DNA of 64,000 nt from Nemania diffusa (lineage: Eukaryota; Ascomycota; Sordariomycetes; Xylariales; Xylariaceae): NCBI GenBank assembly GCA_038501195.1, contig JBBPUQ010000010.1, forward strand, positions 1,009,501 through 1,073,500, given 5' to 3'. The notes beneath the pieces were generated by a model, which was not told where the DNA came from, made no database searches, and saw only the letters and a program-made list of their open reading frames with translations. Shown here piece by piece: positions 1 to 10,200 of the stretch (the first letter of the stretch is position 1; the number at the start of each line of letters is the position of its first letter). Position numbers and translations under genes: made by a program.

Positions 1-66
1 CAGTTGCTTAGCATTTACTAGCATTTAATTGTCACCTGTCGAAAAGGATTACTAAGACTAAAAAGC

Positions 67-566
67 ATGTCGAGACAGAAACCATGTCGAGACGGTAATT
101 ATGTCGAAACAAGAAAGCATGTCGGAAACACCTACCTAGGTACTTGACTGCTAGGTACTTAATTGCTAAGTACTTGACTGCTAGGCATTTGACTGCAGGG
201 CACTTGACTGCTAGCATTCGACTGCTAGGCAGTGCTGGGCACTCGACCTGCACTCGACTGCACTCGACTGCAAGGATCACCGACTGCAAGGATCACCAAC
301 TGCAGGGATTTACCCTACCACTCAACCACCTGCACCACAACCACCGCCTCTAATACTAGGAAAACTAGTGCAATCGCTATACAGTCCGAGACTTTAGCGG
401 CAAGTTTTGCACCCGTCGCAAACCGTTGCAAACTGTTATAAACTGTAGTATTTGTATACGTATGTCCAACTTGGACATAAATTATAACCTAGATATGGGT
501 TATAATGTCGAAATGGATTATAATGTAGACATGGTTTCCGTCTGGACATGGTTTCTATTTCGACAT
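67..566. repeat. Imperfect long inverted repeat (arms 67-110 and 523-566)
   Basis: The left arm is built from ATGTCGARAC-type units. The reverse complement of 523-566 carries the same series in the same order: ATGTCGAAATAGAAACC followed by ATGTCCAGACGG. Most arm differences are C/T or G/A transitions. The arms enclose a minisatellite and no credible gene. This could be a decayed MITE-like element or a mutated palindrome. No target duplication was identified. Confidence 0.55.
141..307. repeat. Decayed minisatellite, about 10-11 units
   Basis: Head-to-tail copies of a unit close to TACTTGACTGCTAGG occupy this stretch. Units start near 15-16 nt and shorten to about 10 nt (CACTCGACTG) before lengthening to TCACCGACTGCAAGGA. 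Variation is mostly T/C (CACTTGACTG against CACTCGACTG). The short open frames crossing it are consequences of the repeat, not genes. Confidence 0.75.
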
Positions 567-568
567 AT

Positions 569-1132
569 AGTCGGATTAAAAAGGTACACTCAAATAATAA
601 GCAATTCATATATAAAAACCTTGTAGCAATGATATCTGGCCGTAATTGCCTGTCAACACCTGTCATACTTGCTGCAAGCCTTACTTCCTTAGATAACCTT
701 GCTGCAACCCTTACGAAAACCCCCCCCGGGGCGCTAAGGTAGCGAGATAGGTAGAAGTCAGGTACCCTGATGGTGTGGGGCTTGGAACAAGGCTTCGTAC
801 CTTCTTTTACAGTACCAGGAAGTACTTGCTGTGGAACACGGTGTGTACTGTATCGTTCGATATCAGTTCCAATCTTTGGTATTCACCCAAGCAACTGGGA
901 GGTACGTATACTCTGTAGATAGGTATGTCCATTAAGCAAGTTTAGAAAATTTCCCTACCTACCTACCTACCTGACCTTCAGTAGCATCTTTTAGGCTCCA
1001 TCCTTTCCCTCTTTTGTTTGTCATCAACCTCCCGATCATTTCATATCAACTTCTAAAGCTAGACTTTCCTAATACCATAGACTTCTTCACACACAACGCA
1101 TAGCGTCCGACACTACATTCTCGCAATCCACC
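569..1132 (+). promoter_or_regulatory. Upstream region of the peroxiredoxin gene
   Basis: No gene was seen. A run of TACC tetranucleotides (CTACC x4, about 955-973) and a pyrimidine-rich leader (about 995-1080) lie before the ATG at 1133. CT-rich leaders of this kind are common at core promoters of filamentous fungi. No specific operator is assigned. Confidence 0.4.
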
Positions 1133-1883
1133 ATGTCTTCTGCATTTGTCACTCGTCCGGCCCCGGAGTTCACGGCCACCACTGTCTTCCCTGGTGGCGA
1201 GTTCAAGGATATCTCTCTGTCGGAGTACCTCGGCCAGTGGTGTGTACTTTACCTGCTGCAATTGCCTGCTCTGAAGAAGCAACGGGGGATTGATGAATGC
1301 TAACGTGCCGGCTTCTCACAGGGTCGTTCTCCTCTTTTACCCCCTTGACTTCACCTTCGTGTGCCCGACCGAGATCATCCAGTACAACGAAGCCCTGCCT
1401 CGATTCAAAGCAATCAACACTACTGTCCTCGGCATCTCGACAGATTCGCACTTCTCTCATCTGGCCTGGACTGAGCGTCCCCGCAAGCAAGGTGGTCTCG
1501 GCTCTGACCTGCAGCTGCCCCTTGTATCTGATAAATCACACAAGATCTCACGCAGCTACGGTGTTCTCCTCGAAGACGAGGGAGTAGCACTGCGCGGTCT
1601 CTTCATCATCGATCCCAAGGGCGTACTGCGCCAGATCACCGTCAATGATCTCCCCGTCGGCCGTGACGTTGAGGAGACTCTCCGCCTCGTCCAAGCTTTC
1701 CAGTTCACCGACGAGCATGGCGAGGTCTGCCCAGCTGGCTGGCAGGCTGGTTCCAAGACAATGAAGGCGGATCCCAAGGGCAGCCTCGAGTATTTCGCCG
1801 CTCAGAATGGCGAGACTAACGGTACCAATGGTCATGCCAATGGCCATGCCAACGGCAACGGCAAGCGAGCTCGCGTGGACTAA
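1133..1883 (+). CDS. Typical 2-Cys peroxiredoxin (thioredoxin peroxidase, Tsa1/Prx1-like)
   Basis: Reduces H2O2 and organic hydroperoxides using thioredoxin; cytosolic or nuclear. Exons are 1133-1239 and 1322-1883, with the intron (82 bp) splitting Trp36; 222 aa. The peroxidatic cysteine is Cys50 in FTFVCPTE and the resolving cysteine is Cys172 in [12 protein letters not shown] (93-96) and a Tyr-Phe pair (193-194) mark the eukaryotic over-oxidation-sensitive type. After the usual family end there is a tail of about 25 residues made of Asn-Gly repeats ([15 protein letters not shown]) ending in the basic KRARVD, which could act as a weak nuclear signal (inference). The start is chosen because only this ATG gives the full N-terminal thioredoxin-fold strand. 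The next gene is co-directional, 0.7 kb downstream. Family assignment is secure; localisation is not. Confidence 0.95.
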
Positions 1884-2575
1884 ATATTGCGGTACTACGG
1901 AATGCCACAGTAAATATTTCAATTGGAGTTGGAGATGGATAGGAAACGAAATAAATTTGGGTGTTGGTGAGATGAGGCTCTGTGCTTCTCCAACTTTGTG
2001 CGGGGATTCTCTTTGCCCAAAGCAGTCCTTCACAGGCATGCACTACAACCAACGGTACCTAGACGTAGAGTCATAGATGAGCCTTCATTGGTGCTTTTCA
2101 CAGCTGAGCTGATACTAATAATACATTGATTTGCGGCAAAACAAGTACAAAGTCTCACCTGTTTGTAGCGTACTAATAATAACGTAAGAATTTATTTAGT
2201 TTGAATCTCAGGATAAATACTTATTTTCATACTGGATTATATATACCCTTGAGTAATCAACCCCTTTTGGTTTATTTACCCATCGAGCCTGATTATTACA
2301 ATACTTCATCCTGAGGTGCAAGGTAAATTTATGTGTTCTGATAACGCTCAAGTGAGTTGGACACAGCTGCCAGTATACTTTGCACAGTAAATTACATTCT
2401 ATTTTCACTGTCAAGCGGCTACTAAGTGGGACTGGACCCATTAACCAGGATTAGCTAGTGGTTCGCTAGGTAGTCTCTCACTTAGCAACTCAGCATCTGT
2501 TACTCTGTATCAGCCTTTACATATATATACTTAAGATTTTGTTCCACTTCTCAGCATGTTAGATTTCTAACGTAC
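1884..2575. other. Intergenic, peroxiredoxin to MOD5
   Basis: AT-rich and without a credible gene. It should contain the 3' end of the peroxiredoxin transcript and the MOD5 promoter. A TATA-like ATATATATAC is seen at about 2521-2530, roughly 50 bp before the first MOD5 ATG. Confidence 0.4.
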
Positions 2576-4046
2576 ATGCTTCGCTTGAAGCCTTTAGTGG
2601 CGCGATCTCTCGGGAGATATTCGCGTAACATGTCTTCATTACAACGCCCGCATAAGCCATTGGTGGCTATCATCGGGACTACTGGCACAGGGAAATCTGA
2701 CGTGGGTTATAATGAAGCTTTACCAAAAGGGGACACAAATTTTGACTGAATTTCAGCTGGCAGTGGATTTGGCTATTAAATTCAATGGGGAGATCATCAA
2801 TGCGGATGCGATGCAGATGTACAGAGGCCTGCCCGTAATTACGAACCAGATTTCAGTGGAAGAACAACGAGGCATCCCGCATCATCTACTCGCCCAAATC
2901 GAACCCCTCGAGCCGACGTGGACCAATGGCCTTTTCGTACGAGAGGCCCAGAGGCTTATTAGGGAAATTCGTAGTAGGGGGAAGCTGCCCATCGTGGTTG
3001 GGGGCACTCTCTACTATGTCCATGCCTTACTTTTTGACGGCAGTCTTATCGGCTCAGACGAGACCGAGCCTGAAGAAATCCGGTTCCGTTCACAAGAAGA
3101 GACTCAGTCTCAATTCCCCATTCTCGATGAGCCCACTCACGTTATTTTCCAAAAGCTGCGCGAGGTTGATCCTGCAATGGCCGAGCGCTGGCATCCGGAC
3201 GATCGACGGAAGATCAAGAGATCATTAGAGATATATCTCACAACAGGTAGGCGCGCATCAGATATATATGCCGGACAGCAGGAAGCTAAGAAGACTGATA
3301 ACAATGCACGGGGGCCTTGGGAAACATTGATCTTCTGGACGTACGCGGAGACCGATGCACTGAGAGACCGATTGAGGAAGCGGGTAGACAAGATGGTCCA
3401 ACATGGCCTCATGGATGAAGTCCGAATCCTGCATTCTCATCTTCGTGAGTGCACCGACCGAGGGGAGGTGGTTGATCGTACACGTGGGATCTGGCAGTCA
3501 ATTGGTTTTAAGCAAATGGAGGCCTTCTTGAACGGCGAACTTAATATGGAACTCCCAGAGGTCCTCGCGAAGAGTAAGGCTGCCGGGTTGGAGGAGATCA
3601 ATATCGCCACAAGACAATATGCCAGATATCAGCTACGGTGGATTCGCCAGAAAAGTCTGAAATCCTTCAAAGAGCACAGCGCGATGGATCTTCTGTATCT
3701 ACTGGACAGCACAGATGCGAACAAATTCTCGACGACTGTGCTGCCGCCTGCGGCTGATCTATGCCGGCAGTATCTGGCAGGCGAGGAACGCCCGCACCCA
3801 ACGGAAATATCAGACATGGCACGAGAGGTGCTAACTGCGTTTGAAAACGAGAGCATGTCAGCTCAAACTACTTTCAAGGTCAAGAAATGCGAGATTTGCG
3901 ACATGAGTCTTCCAACCGAAGACACGTGGATCAAGCACATCAACGGGAAGAAACACCGACGAGTCGTGAGGATGAAGAAGTCTACTGCTTTGGTGCCTGT
4001 GGAGATCGGAACATCACCTGCTGAGAGGACCGATCATGGGCAGTGA
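2576..4046 (+). CDS. MOD5: tRNA dimethylallyltransferase (tRNA isopentenyltransferase), MOD5/TRIT1 type
   Basis: Transfers a dimethylallyl group from DMAPP to A37 of tRNAs reading UNN codons. Exons are 2576-2701 and 2757-4046 (55-bp intron, phase 0); 471 aa. Residues 34-41 form the P-loop (GTTGTGKS). The DMAPP/tRNA-binding core follows (for example NADAMQMYRGL after the splice). A C-terminal U1/matrin-like zinc finger has Cys420, Cys423, His436 and His442 (C-x2-C-x12-H-x5-H), as in eukaryotic homologues. The first 18 residues are basic and lack acids (MLRLKPLVARSLGRYSRN), and a second in-frame ATG follows at 2630 (Met19). In yeast MOD5, two starts give mitochondrial and cytosolic/nuclear forms; the same arrangement is inferred here. 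Length is normal for fungi. Confidence 0.93.
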
Positions 4047-4636
4047 GGTAGATGAAAGTCTGAACCTAACATGATAGTGGGTTGCTTGGGTAGTCTAATT
4101 TCTCTACTCCCCGCAATCCCAACTATGCGCTACCTTGGCAGTACGCAAAAAAATACCTATATTCACGAGTTTGGGACTACGCATCCGCCTCGTCCCTACC
4201 TACCTGAAAGGCGAGAGCTCACCCACAGCCGCTCTGCTAGTCATAGTTACACAACTATTTTTCAAGTGTTATGACACTCCTTTTGTTAGGTCGAAAGTAC
4301 TTGTCTGACATACTGTGGCTTTACGACCCCCTAAGCGTTGAGCTGCGGGGATATCAAAGTTGGTTCTAGTTATACACCAACATTGGCATCGGCTATTTCT
4401 CTCCTTCGCGCTCATACATGTTATAATGTTCCCCTATTGTCAACATCTTACCAACCATCGCTGACTCATCACAAACAAACGTCCAACTCAGCTCCTCTGG
4501 GTTTCCTTTCGTAGAAGCGCGACCAATAACCTCTGCGTTATCGCTAGCTTCCTTCCTTTCTCCCCTACCCGAATCTAGCGCGGCACATAGCCGGTGCCGC
4601 CACGGCGGTAATCTTCTCACCGGTAGGCTTCGCGGG

Positions 4637-4890
4637 CTATACGGCGCCACGGCGGCGATCGGGGGCGTAGCACGCACCCGTGTTGAAGGCGCAGCCTTTC
4701 TTCCCGGCTATGGCGATCAGGCCGAAGCCTGATGTCACGTTGACGACGCGGCTGTCGGAGAAGGATGAGGTCCGCAGTAGCGGTGGGAAGCCCTCTATCA
4801 ACGTGACGGCGCTGAACACGTTGACCTCAGAAATATGGTAGTACTGCCCCGGACCGACGTCGACGTTATTGATCAGGATGTCCAGGTAGT
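4637..4890 (-). pseudogene. Relic of a short-chain dehydrogenase/reductase (SDR)
   Basis: The minus strand encodes a recognisable middle part of an SDR: a strand ending in ILINNV (the NNAG region), then a segment with EVNVFSAV, a helix ending in PLL, and RVVNVTSGFG (the beta-5/active-site Ser strand). The frame then stops at about 4637, where the Tyr-x3-Lys motif should be. A neighbouring frame carries PYSPRSL-like remains, consistent with a frameshift. There is no start, no Rossmann GxxxGxG segment and no C-terminus. This is a decayed fragment, not a working enzyme. Confidence 0.55.
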
Positions 4891-5156
4891 CTAATTACTC
4901 CGACACGACCCAGGAAGTGATATTTGTCTAGTCTACGTTGGCCAGCCCTAACTTCAGATAGAGGTGAATCCCTACTAGGATATCGCTGTAGAGTTGTATA
5001 TGGGAAGGGGCAAGTTTGCAACAAGTTCTCGTTCCGGAATATGTAAATTTGGGGAATGATCCGAAACTCTGGAGTCTGATAAATTGTTCCTATTAGATAA
5101 AACACCTCTGTATATATGATGTCAGCTCATCAGGTAGCAAGGTGAGAATATACGAA

Positions 5157-5227
5157 GTGTCACGGGAAACCGACGCCGTTAATCCCCTGAGTGGAATTTA
5201 AGGCATATATGGGCTTCTACGCGACAC
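5157..5227. repeat. Short dispersed repeat, copy 1 (about 71 bp, TIR-like ends)
   Basis: The ends read GTGTCACGGGAAA and TTCTACGCGACAC, which are imperfect inverted complements. The interior has CGACGCCGTTAATC and a TATAT-GGG motif. A second copy lies at 33446-33513 with the same outer blocks and a diverged middle. This looks like a tiny non-autonomous element or its footprint. No clear target duplication is seen. Confidence 0.6.
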
Positions 5228-5662
5228 AAAGGCTTGTCATTTGTCTTTCTAATATCTGGTCTCCAGGTCCCATATCTATTAAAATAGAAATTCGAGGTAC
5301 GAGATCTAAGAGAAAATGGTTGATTATTCACCTAACCAACCTAGAGTATTCAATTCTCGTCAAGTAAGGGATTGGAATCGACCAGTCCGTTTTTATTGAC
5401 TCCACGGCGTTGCGCCAGCCACAGCTATCTATACGCACAGACCGGCTTACTAAACCCGTGGGTTAGGTATCTAGGTTGTACTTGTTTACGGCGCGTCAGG
5501 TTCTTTAGTTCCGTAACGCATCTCTCTCGATTCTTACAGCAAGTAATTATTCATTTTGATCTACCTAGATACACACGGACCCTACCACAATAAGCGAAAC
5601 CTATTAAGCACGTTATACATTGGTTTATTTATTGTTTAGATAATCAATTCACTTGGTCTACA

Positions 5663-7150
5663 ATGGAAGACCAGGCCAATCAATACCGCAGCATCAGAGC
5701 TGCGTCTCAAGCAGTCGCTGCGACTTATCATCGAACCCGCGGCCAATATGGCGGCAATAGAACCTGTAGAACTGCGGGTAAGGCCTCGCACGGTGCTTCC
5801 CTGGGCACTTCTGGACGCCGAAGGCGGAGAATGCAACCTTCTCATCACCCACCTCCACTCGGCGCCGGAAAGTCCATCTGGTATGGAGCCGTGGTAGGGG
5901 ACGGGGGGTCGCATAGTCAGGCTAGTCAGGCTCCACTGCAAGAGTCCGCCAGTATCCAAGAAGGCTTACTAAGAGAACTTTCCAACCGGTTTAACGAGCA
6001 TGAAGCAGCCACTCGCGCTCATATAGACTCGCTGGCGCGATCTTTATCAGAACGCATGTATACAGAACGCATGTATACAGAACGCATGTATGCAGAGATA
6101 TCGCATTGTATCTCTGAGCAAGCTAGGCAGAGTGAAGCCTTGGATGGACGCATACTAATGGGCGTGGCCAACCAATTGGGTACGCTAGAGAACAAGGTAT
6201 ATAAGGCGCTGTCTACGCTATGTGCGGGAACTTCAGTTCTACAAGGACACGCTCATTCCCTGCGAAGGATTCTTGACAACGTCGTCACTCATCAAACCCC
6301 GCATACATTTCCCCAGTTCCGGAGATTGCCCTTTGAAGTGCGCTGCATGATCTGGGACTGGGCAACCCCAGGGAAGATCTTGCAAGTCCGTGGGCAGGCG
6401 CTCGAGCCTGTGCATCGTTCTAATGCACCCTTATTTCAACTTGGTGGGAATTGCTCCCCCCCGGCCACCGCTCAGGTTTGCCGCGAGTCTCGCAATATTG
6501 CCTGCCGTGATGGCAGACTAGTCTCGCTTGGGGATTTCTACCTTTGTACACCCGACGACACTACAGGTTCAAGCCCTTCGGCTCAAAGGCGATGGGTCTG
6601 GTTTGACTCTTCTAGAGACTCACTTTACATCAAAAGTGTTCCACGCCGCCCTGATGTGGAACTGCTCAATGAGGTGCGCCATGTCACCCTTGATCAAGTA
6701 GGATATAAGCGCTGTTTATCTCGGCTACTGGATCGCGGGCTTTGTCCTCGCGTTGAATTCATCGACTTCATCTGTGGTTCGGTCGAATGGCCTAGGCGAA
6801 CAGAGCTAGAGTTCGAGAACAATATATGGGGCAAAGAAAATTATTTTATCCCTATAGAGATGATAGATGGTAGCGCTGCAGAAGCGGAAAGATTGTACGA
6901 GTATCTAAACAAGCGACTGGGTCCACATCCATGTCTACGAGCTCGGGCCCTTCTTAGAAGGCTCATCGCCGACGCACTCGAATCACAGGGCCGGTTGCAA
7001 GGTCTTCAATTAGAGGCTTATCCCAAGTACATTGTGGAGAGTTGTCTGAATTACGGGATAGACGAAGAGAGTGCGGAGGCGATTTTGAAGGAGATGGTAG
7101 AGAAGTCAACGTTCCGCCGTATCTGGATGTTGTCTATTGCAGTGCCATAA
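5663..7150 (+). CDS. 2EXR-domain protein with coiled-coil-like N-terminal half
   Basis: Single-exon frame of 495 aa. The 2EXR domain starts at about residue 215, with the hallmark F-x2-LP-x-E-V-R-x2-IW motif (FRRLPFEVRCMIW) and a later CRESR block typical of this large family of fungal proteins of unknown biochemical role. Residues about 90-210 are rich in Glu, Arg and Leu and probably helical. They contain a perfect triple repeat of ERMYT/A, caused by three 15-bp DNA repeats at about 6051-6095. Residues 1-90 are low-complexity and basic (RRRRR at 52-56), so the true start could be internal. The C-terminal part has no recognised domain. No function can be assigned. 2EXR genes are often numerous and variable in these fungi (family knowledge). 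Confidence 0.8.
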   Translation: MEDQANQYRSIRAASQAVAATYHRTRGQYGGNRTCRTAGKASHGASLGTSGRRRRRMQPSHHPPPLGAGKSIWYGAVVGDGGSHSQASQAPLQESASIQEGLLRELSNRFNEHEAATRAHIDSLARSLSERMYTERMYTERMYAEISHCISEQARQSEALDGRILMGVANQLGTLENKVYKALSTLCAGTSVLQGHAHSLRRILDNVVTHQTPHTFPQFRRLPFEVRCMIWDWATPGKILQVRGQALEPVHRSNAPLFQLGGNCSPPATAQVCRESRNIACRDGRLVSLGDFYLCTPDDTTGSSPSAQRRWVWFDSSRDSLYIKSVPRRPDVELLNEVRHVTLDQVGYKRCLSRLLDRGLCPRVEFIDFICGSVEWPRRTELEFENNIWGKENYFIPIEMIDGSAAEAERLYEYLNKRLGPHPCLRARALLRRLIADALESQGRLQGLQLEAYPKYIVESCLNYGIDEESAEAILKEMVEKSTFRRIWMLSIAVP

Positions 7151-8654
7151 GAGGAGAACGTTATCATAAGGACATATTGAGAAAAATAGCAACGCTCCTA
7201 TATGTAGCAGTAGTATGCAGAGTGTTTTACTAACGCATCTTCAGACTACCTCTTAATGCGAGTAGCCGGGAGAATAGTCAAGGATGATAATATGTTTGGA
7301 CGAATGCAACATCCCGTGATTCCTTACGATATATCATTACTCATTAATCCATAATTAAAGCACAGGTACGCCGGAACTAGATAAGCTCTAGTAATTTCTA
7401 TAGTTAGGTTTGAGAGGGTGTGTTTATGAGTAAACGATGGTATTACTACCGTTGTACAGAGTAGCTCATCAAGCATCCCTCGATGGCCTTCTCCTTGCTG
7501 ATTGTTACTCCCTAATCATACGATACGGTATCACAGGGATGACTATGGGTGTGTTAACAAAATATCGTGGCTGCCCTAAAACGGTGTGTTGCCGCTAGGA
7601 TCATATATCTAATGTATTACGTTTGCCCACGACATTTCATTTTGAACAGCAAATCAAACCTGTCCATTTGTTTGCGAGTACAGATTCTGTGACTTTCTTG
7701 TATGTCTCATCAGACCGTGTTATCTGTTCTATCCGACCAGACAAGAGCCACTTCATGGTATTCGGCTTCACCCGGGACGAAGATAGATTGATCTGAATCT
7801 GTATGATTTCATCATACTTTGCAGCGCACCCGGTGGACGCCCAGTAGGATCCCCGAGTTCGGGACTCTTGGTTGGTATCATAGGATACCATCGCCACGCA
7901 CTACGAAGCCAGAAGATATCGCGTTGCCTTTGTCTTACAGAGCTACGTGAAGGTGATTGTGACATCCCCGTCCGCATCATGCGCATCCAGATTGGCTAGC
8001 CGACCTGCAACTGTCTCATCTCGCAGACTCCCTTCGAGATGTTATCATAACCCCTCATCCTCCCGGTTGGTGACACAAATGCATACTCCGCAAACAAAAA
8101 AATTATCGTGGCACTGGGAAATCGACGATCCTGACGACCGGGGAACAGTAATAGGATCTTAGTATGATAAAGTGGTGGTATTGAGGTGGCAGATATGCAC
8201 GTCTGGCGTCTGGCACACTTGCGCGGATATGTCACCAGTCGTGAGGCTGCGATGCGAGTGGTCCGCCAGGTCAGGTACACAGCATAGAGTCGGATCGGGC
8301 CGTTCTTCCCGCAGCCGCGATGAATCGGTCGAGAGCTGCATAATATTTCCACCCACCACATCTCGGAAGCTGAATCCCTAGCGCAGTGCTTCACAAGAAT
8401 TGAGCTTCAGTCATAGCTTACGATTAGAAGAATATGTGTCCGGTTGGGCAGCAAACATTGATCTCGTGAACGTCATCAAGGCAACTAATGGAAAGGCGAG
8501 GAGTAACGCAAAAGCGACTCAAATACGTTACGTATTATAGCTCGATGTTCAAGTAGTAACTCATAAATAGGGTCAACCACTTCCATAATCGTAAATTGAT
8601 CTCTTCATACCATATAATTTTGGCCATTTTTCTTCCAGCTATCAAGTAACCAAG
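7151..8654. other. Intergenic; possible unrecognised relic on the minus strand
   Basis: Two minus-strand open stretches (8159-8359 and 7637-7897) look mildly protein-like but lack starts and splice connections that join them, and I recognise no domain. They may be a decayed gene. 7151-7620 and 8400-8654 show nothing beyond AT-rich flanks. Confidence 0.3.
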
Positions 8655-9816
8655 ATGGATTCCAGCCTAAGCGATAGCCATGTTCACTTTCCAGGGAACC
8701 AACCCGGCCAACCGAGTAATGGTAGCTCAAGCCAACCCCAACAACACCCTCAGGGAGCAAGTCGACAAGGCCCCCAAATACTAGGCCGAATACCCCTTAA
8801 CACAAAGAACCACTTCGTCGCAGCTGTTGGCGAGTTCGTTGGAACATTTATGTTCCTTCTGTTCGCCTTCGGAGGCACCAACGCTGTCAATTCGGCGCCA
8901 GACGAAGGCCAACCCCAGGACCTCTCGGCGAACGCAGCTAGACTCTTATATATCAGCCTCTGCTTCGGCATCAGTCTTCTTGTCAATGCCTGGGTCTTCT
9001 ACAGGATCAGCGGAGGTCTTTTCAACCCCGCTGTTACCATCGGCCTTATGGCTATTGGTGCTGTTGGCTTCGTACGCGGAGTCATAGTTATCATCAGTCA
9101 ACTCCTCGGCGGCATTGCTGCCGCTGGTCTAGTGTTGGGGCTTCAGCCTGGTGGACTCCATGTATCGACCACACTTAGTACCGATACATCGGTTGCCCAA
9201 GGCTTCTTCATCGAAGTGTTTCTCACTGCCCAGCTGGTCTTTACTATCCTCATGCTAGCCGTGGAGAAACATCGAGCCACCTTCATCGCTCCTGTGGGCA
9301 TTGGTCTCTCACTCTTCATCACACAGATGACGTAAGGCTCCTCCCTCCCTGTATTTCTATGTCGTTCCACGATCGGGGTGAGATTGGCTGGTACTAAATA
9401 GTCGTGATGCGTTGTCCAAAGCTAACAAATGTTTGCTTTGTAGGGGCGTGTATTACACCGGTGGAAGCGTCAACCCCGCACGATCATTTGGTCCTGCAGT
9501 TGCAACACGGTCCTTTCCGACGTACCACTGGATCTATTTCATCGGCCCGATACTAGGTGCTCTGATTGCCTCGGGCTTCTACAAGTTCATCAAAGTGCTG
9601 GAGTATGAGACTGCCAACCCTGGCCAAGATGACGACGGGATCTTGTATAGTACACGATCGTTTCCCGAGGCATCCTCTTTCAAGGGCCGTGAGGACGCAA
9701 GCCCCGTCTCCCAGAAAGCCACATCTGGAAATCATGGTGCAACACTCAGCCGTGGCAGTACAAATGTTGGCTCTTACGGTGGTGGCCCAAACATGGAAGC
9801 TGGTCACAGCGAATAA
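8655..9816 (+). CDS. Aquaporin / MIP-family membrane channel
   Basis: Water (possibly glycerol) channel of plasma or internal membranes. Exons are 8655-9331 and 9444-9816 (112-bp intron, phase 2); 349 aa. There are six hydrophobic helices and two half-helix NPA boxes: FNPAVT (Asn124) and VNPARS (Asn236). Arg239 is the conserved selectivity-filter arginine. The hydrophilic N-terminus (residues 1-50) is rich in Ser, Gln and Pro. The C-terminal tail (about 285-349) is soluble with many Ser/Gly residues, as in fungal orthodox aquaporins. The spacing of the second box ([15 protein letters not shown]) favours the water-selective rather than the aquaglyceroporin group; transport selectivity is inferred. 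Start ATG at 8655 gives the expected N-terminal tail. Confidence 0.93.
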
Positions 9817-10200
9817 TTGGCCCCTTTCAAATCAGACACCAGTAATTATTAAGGCTGTTTTCTTAATATCTTTGTTTAAAAGCCAGATATTTAGGTTTTT
9901 ATACGCAGTAAGTATTAATTGGTTTAGTGGGATATGAGGTAAAATGTTCACGAAGAAATCCGACTTTTTAACTATTCATTTATGTTTCTTTTATAGCTAG
10001 GATTGTAGTTGTAGAATGAACATAATGGCTTTATTATAAATTTAATAAATGTTTCTTCGATTTAATCTTTCAAACAAGTTTATGTTAATTTAGTAGCTAG
10101 GTTTAATATTTGCATAGTTTAGATCTATCAGACTCTTTGAAACCTTCTGCCTCCGGGTGAGCTTCCGCTCCCGTGAACGTCCTCGAGGTTGCGCCTCTTC
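9817..10200. other. AT-rich intergenic
   Basis: Strongly AT-rich 3' flank of the aquaporin gene. No gene seen. The C-to-T-rich look could be mild RIP, but there is no repeat partner in the window to prove it. Confidence 0.35.

Larger units (their letters stand above)
4047..5662. other. Intergenic region holding the SDR relic and a short dispersed element
   Basis: Apart from the SDR relic (4637-4890) and the repeat at 5157-5227, nothing genic is supported. About 4070-4400 includes the 3' end of MOD5. About 5230-5660 is AT-rich upstream sequence of the 2EXR gene. Codon-like structure is absent. Confidence 0.4.

Noticed and set aside
144..441. Small open frames across the minisatellite at the window start
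   Set aside because: They translate a tandem repeat and change composition with it. No homology or start context supports a gene.
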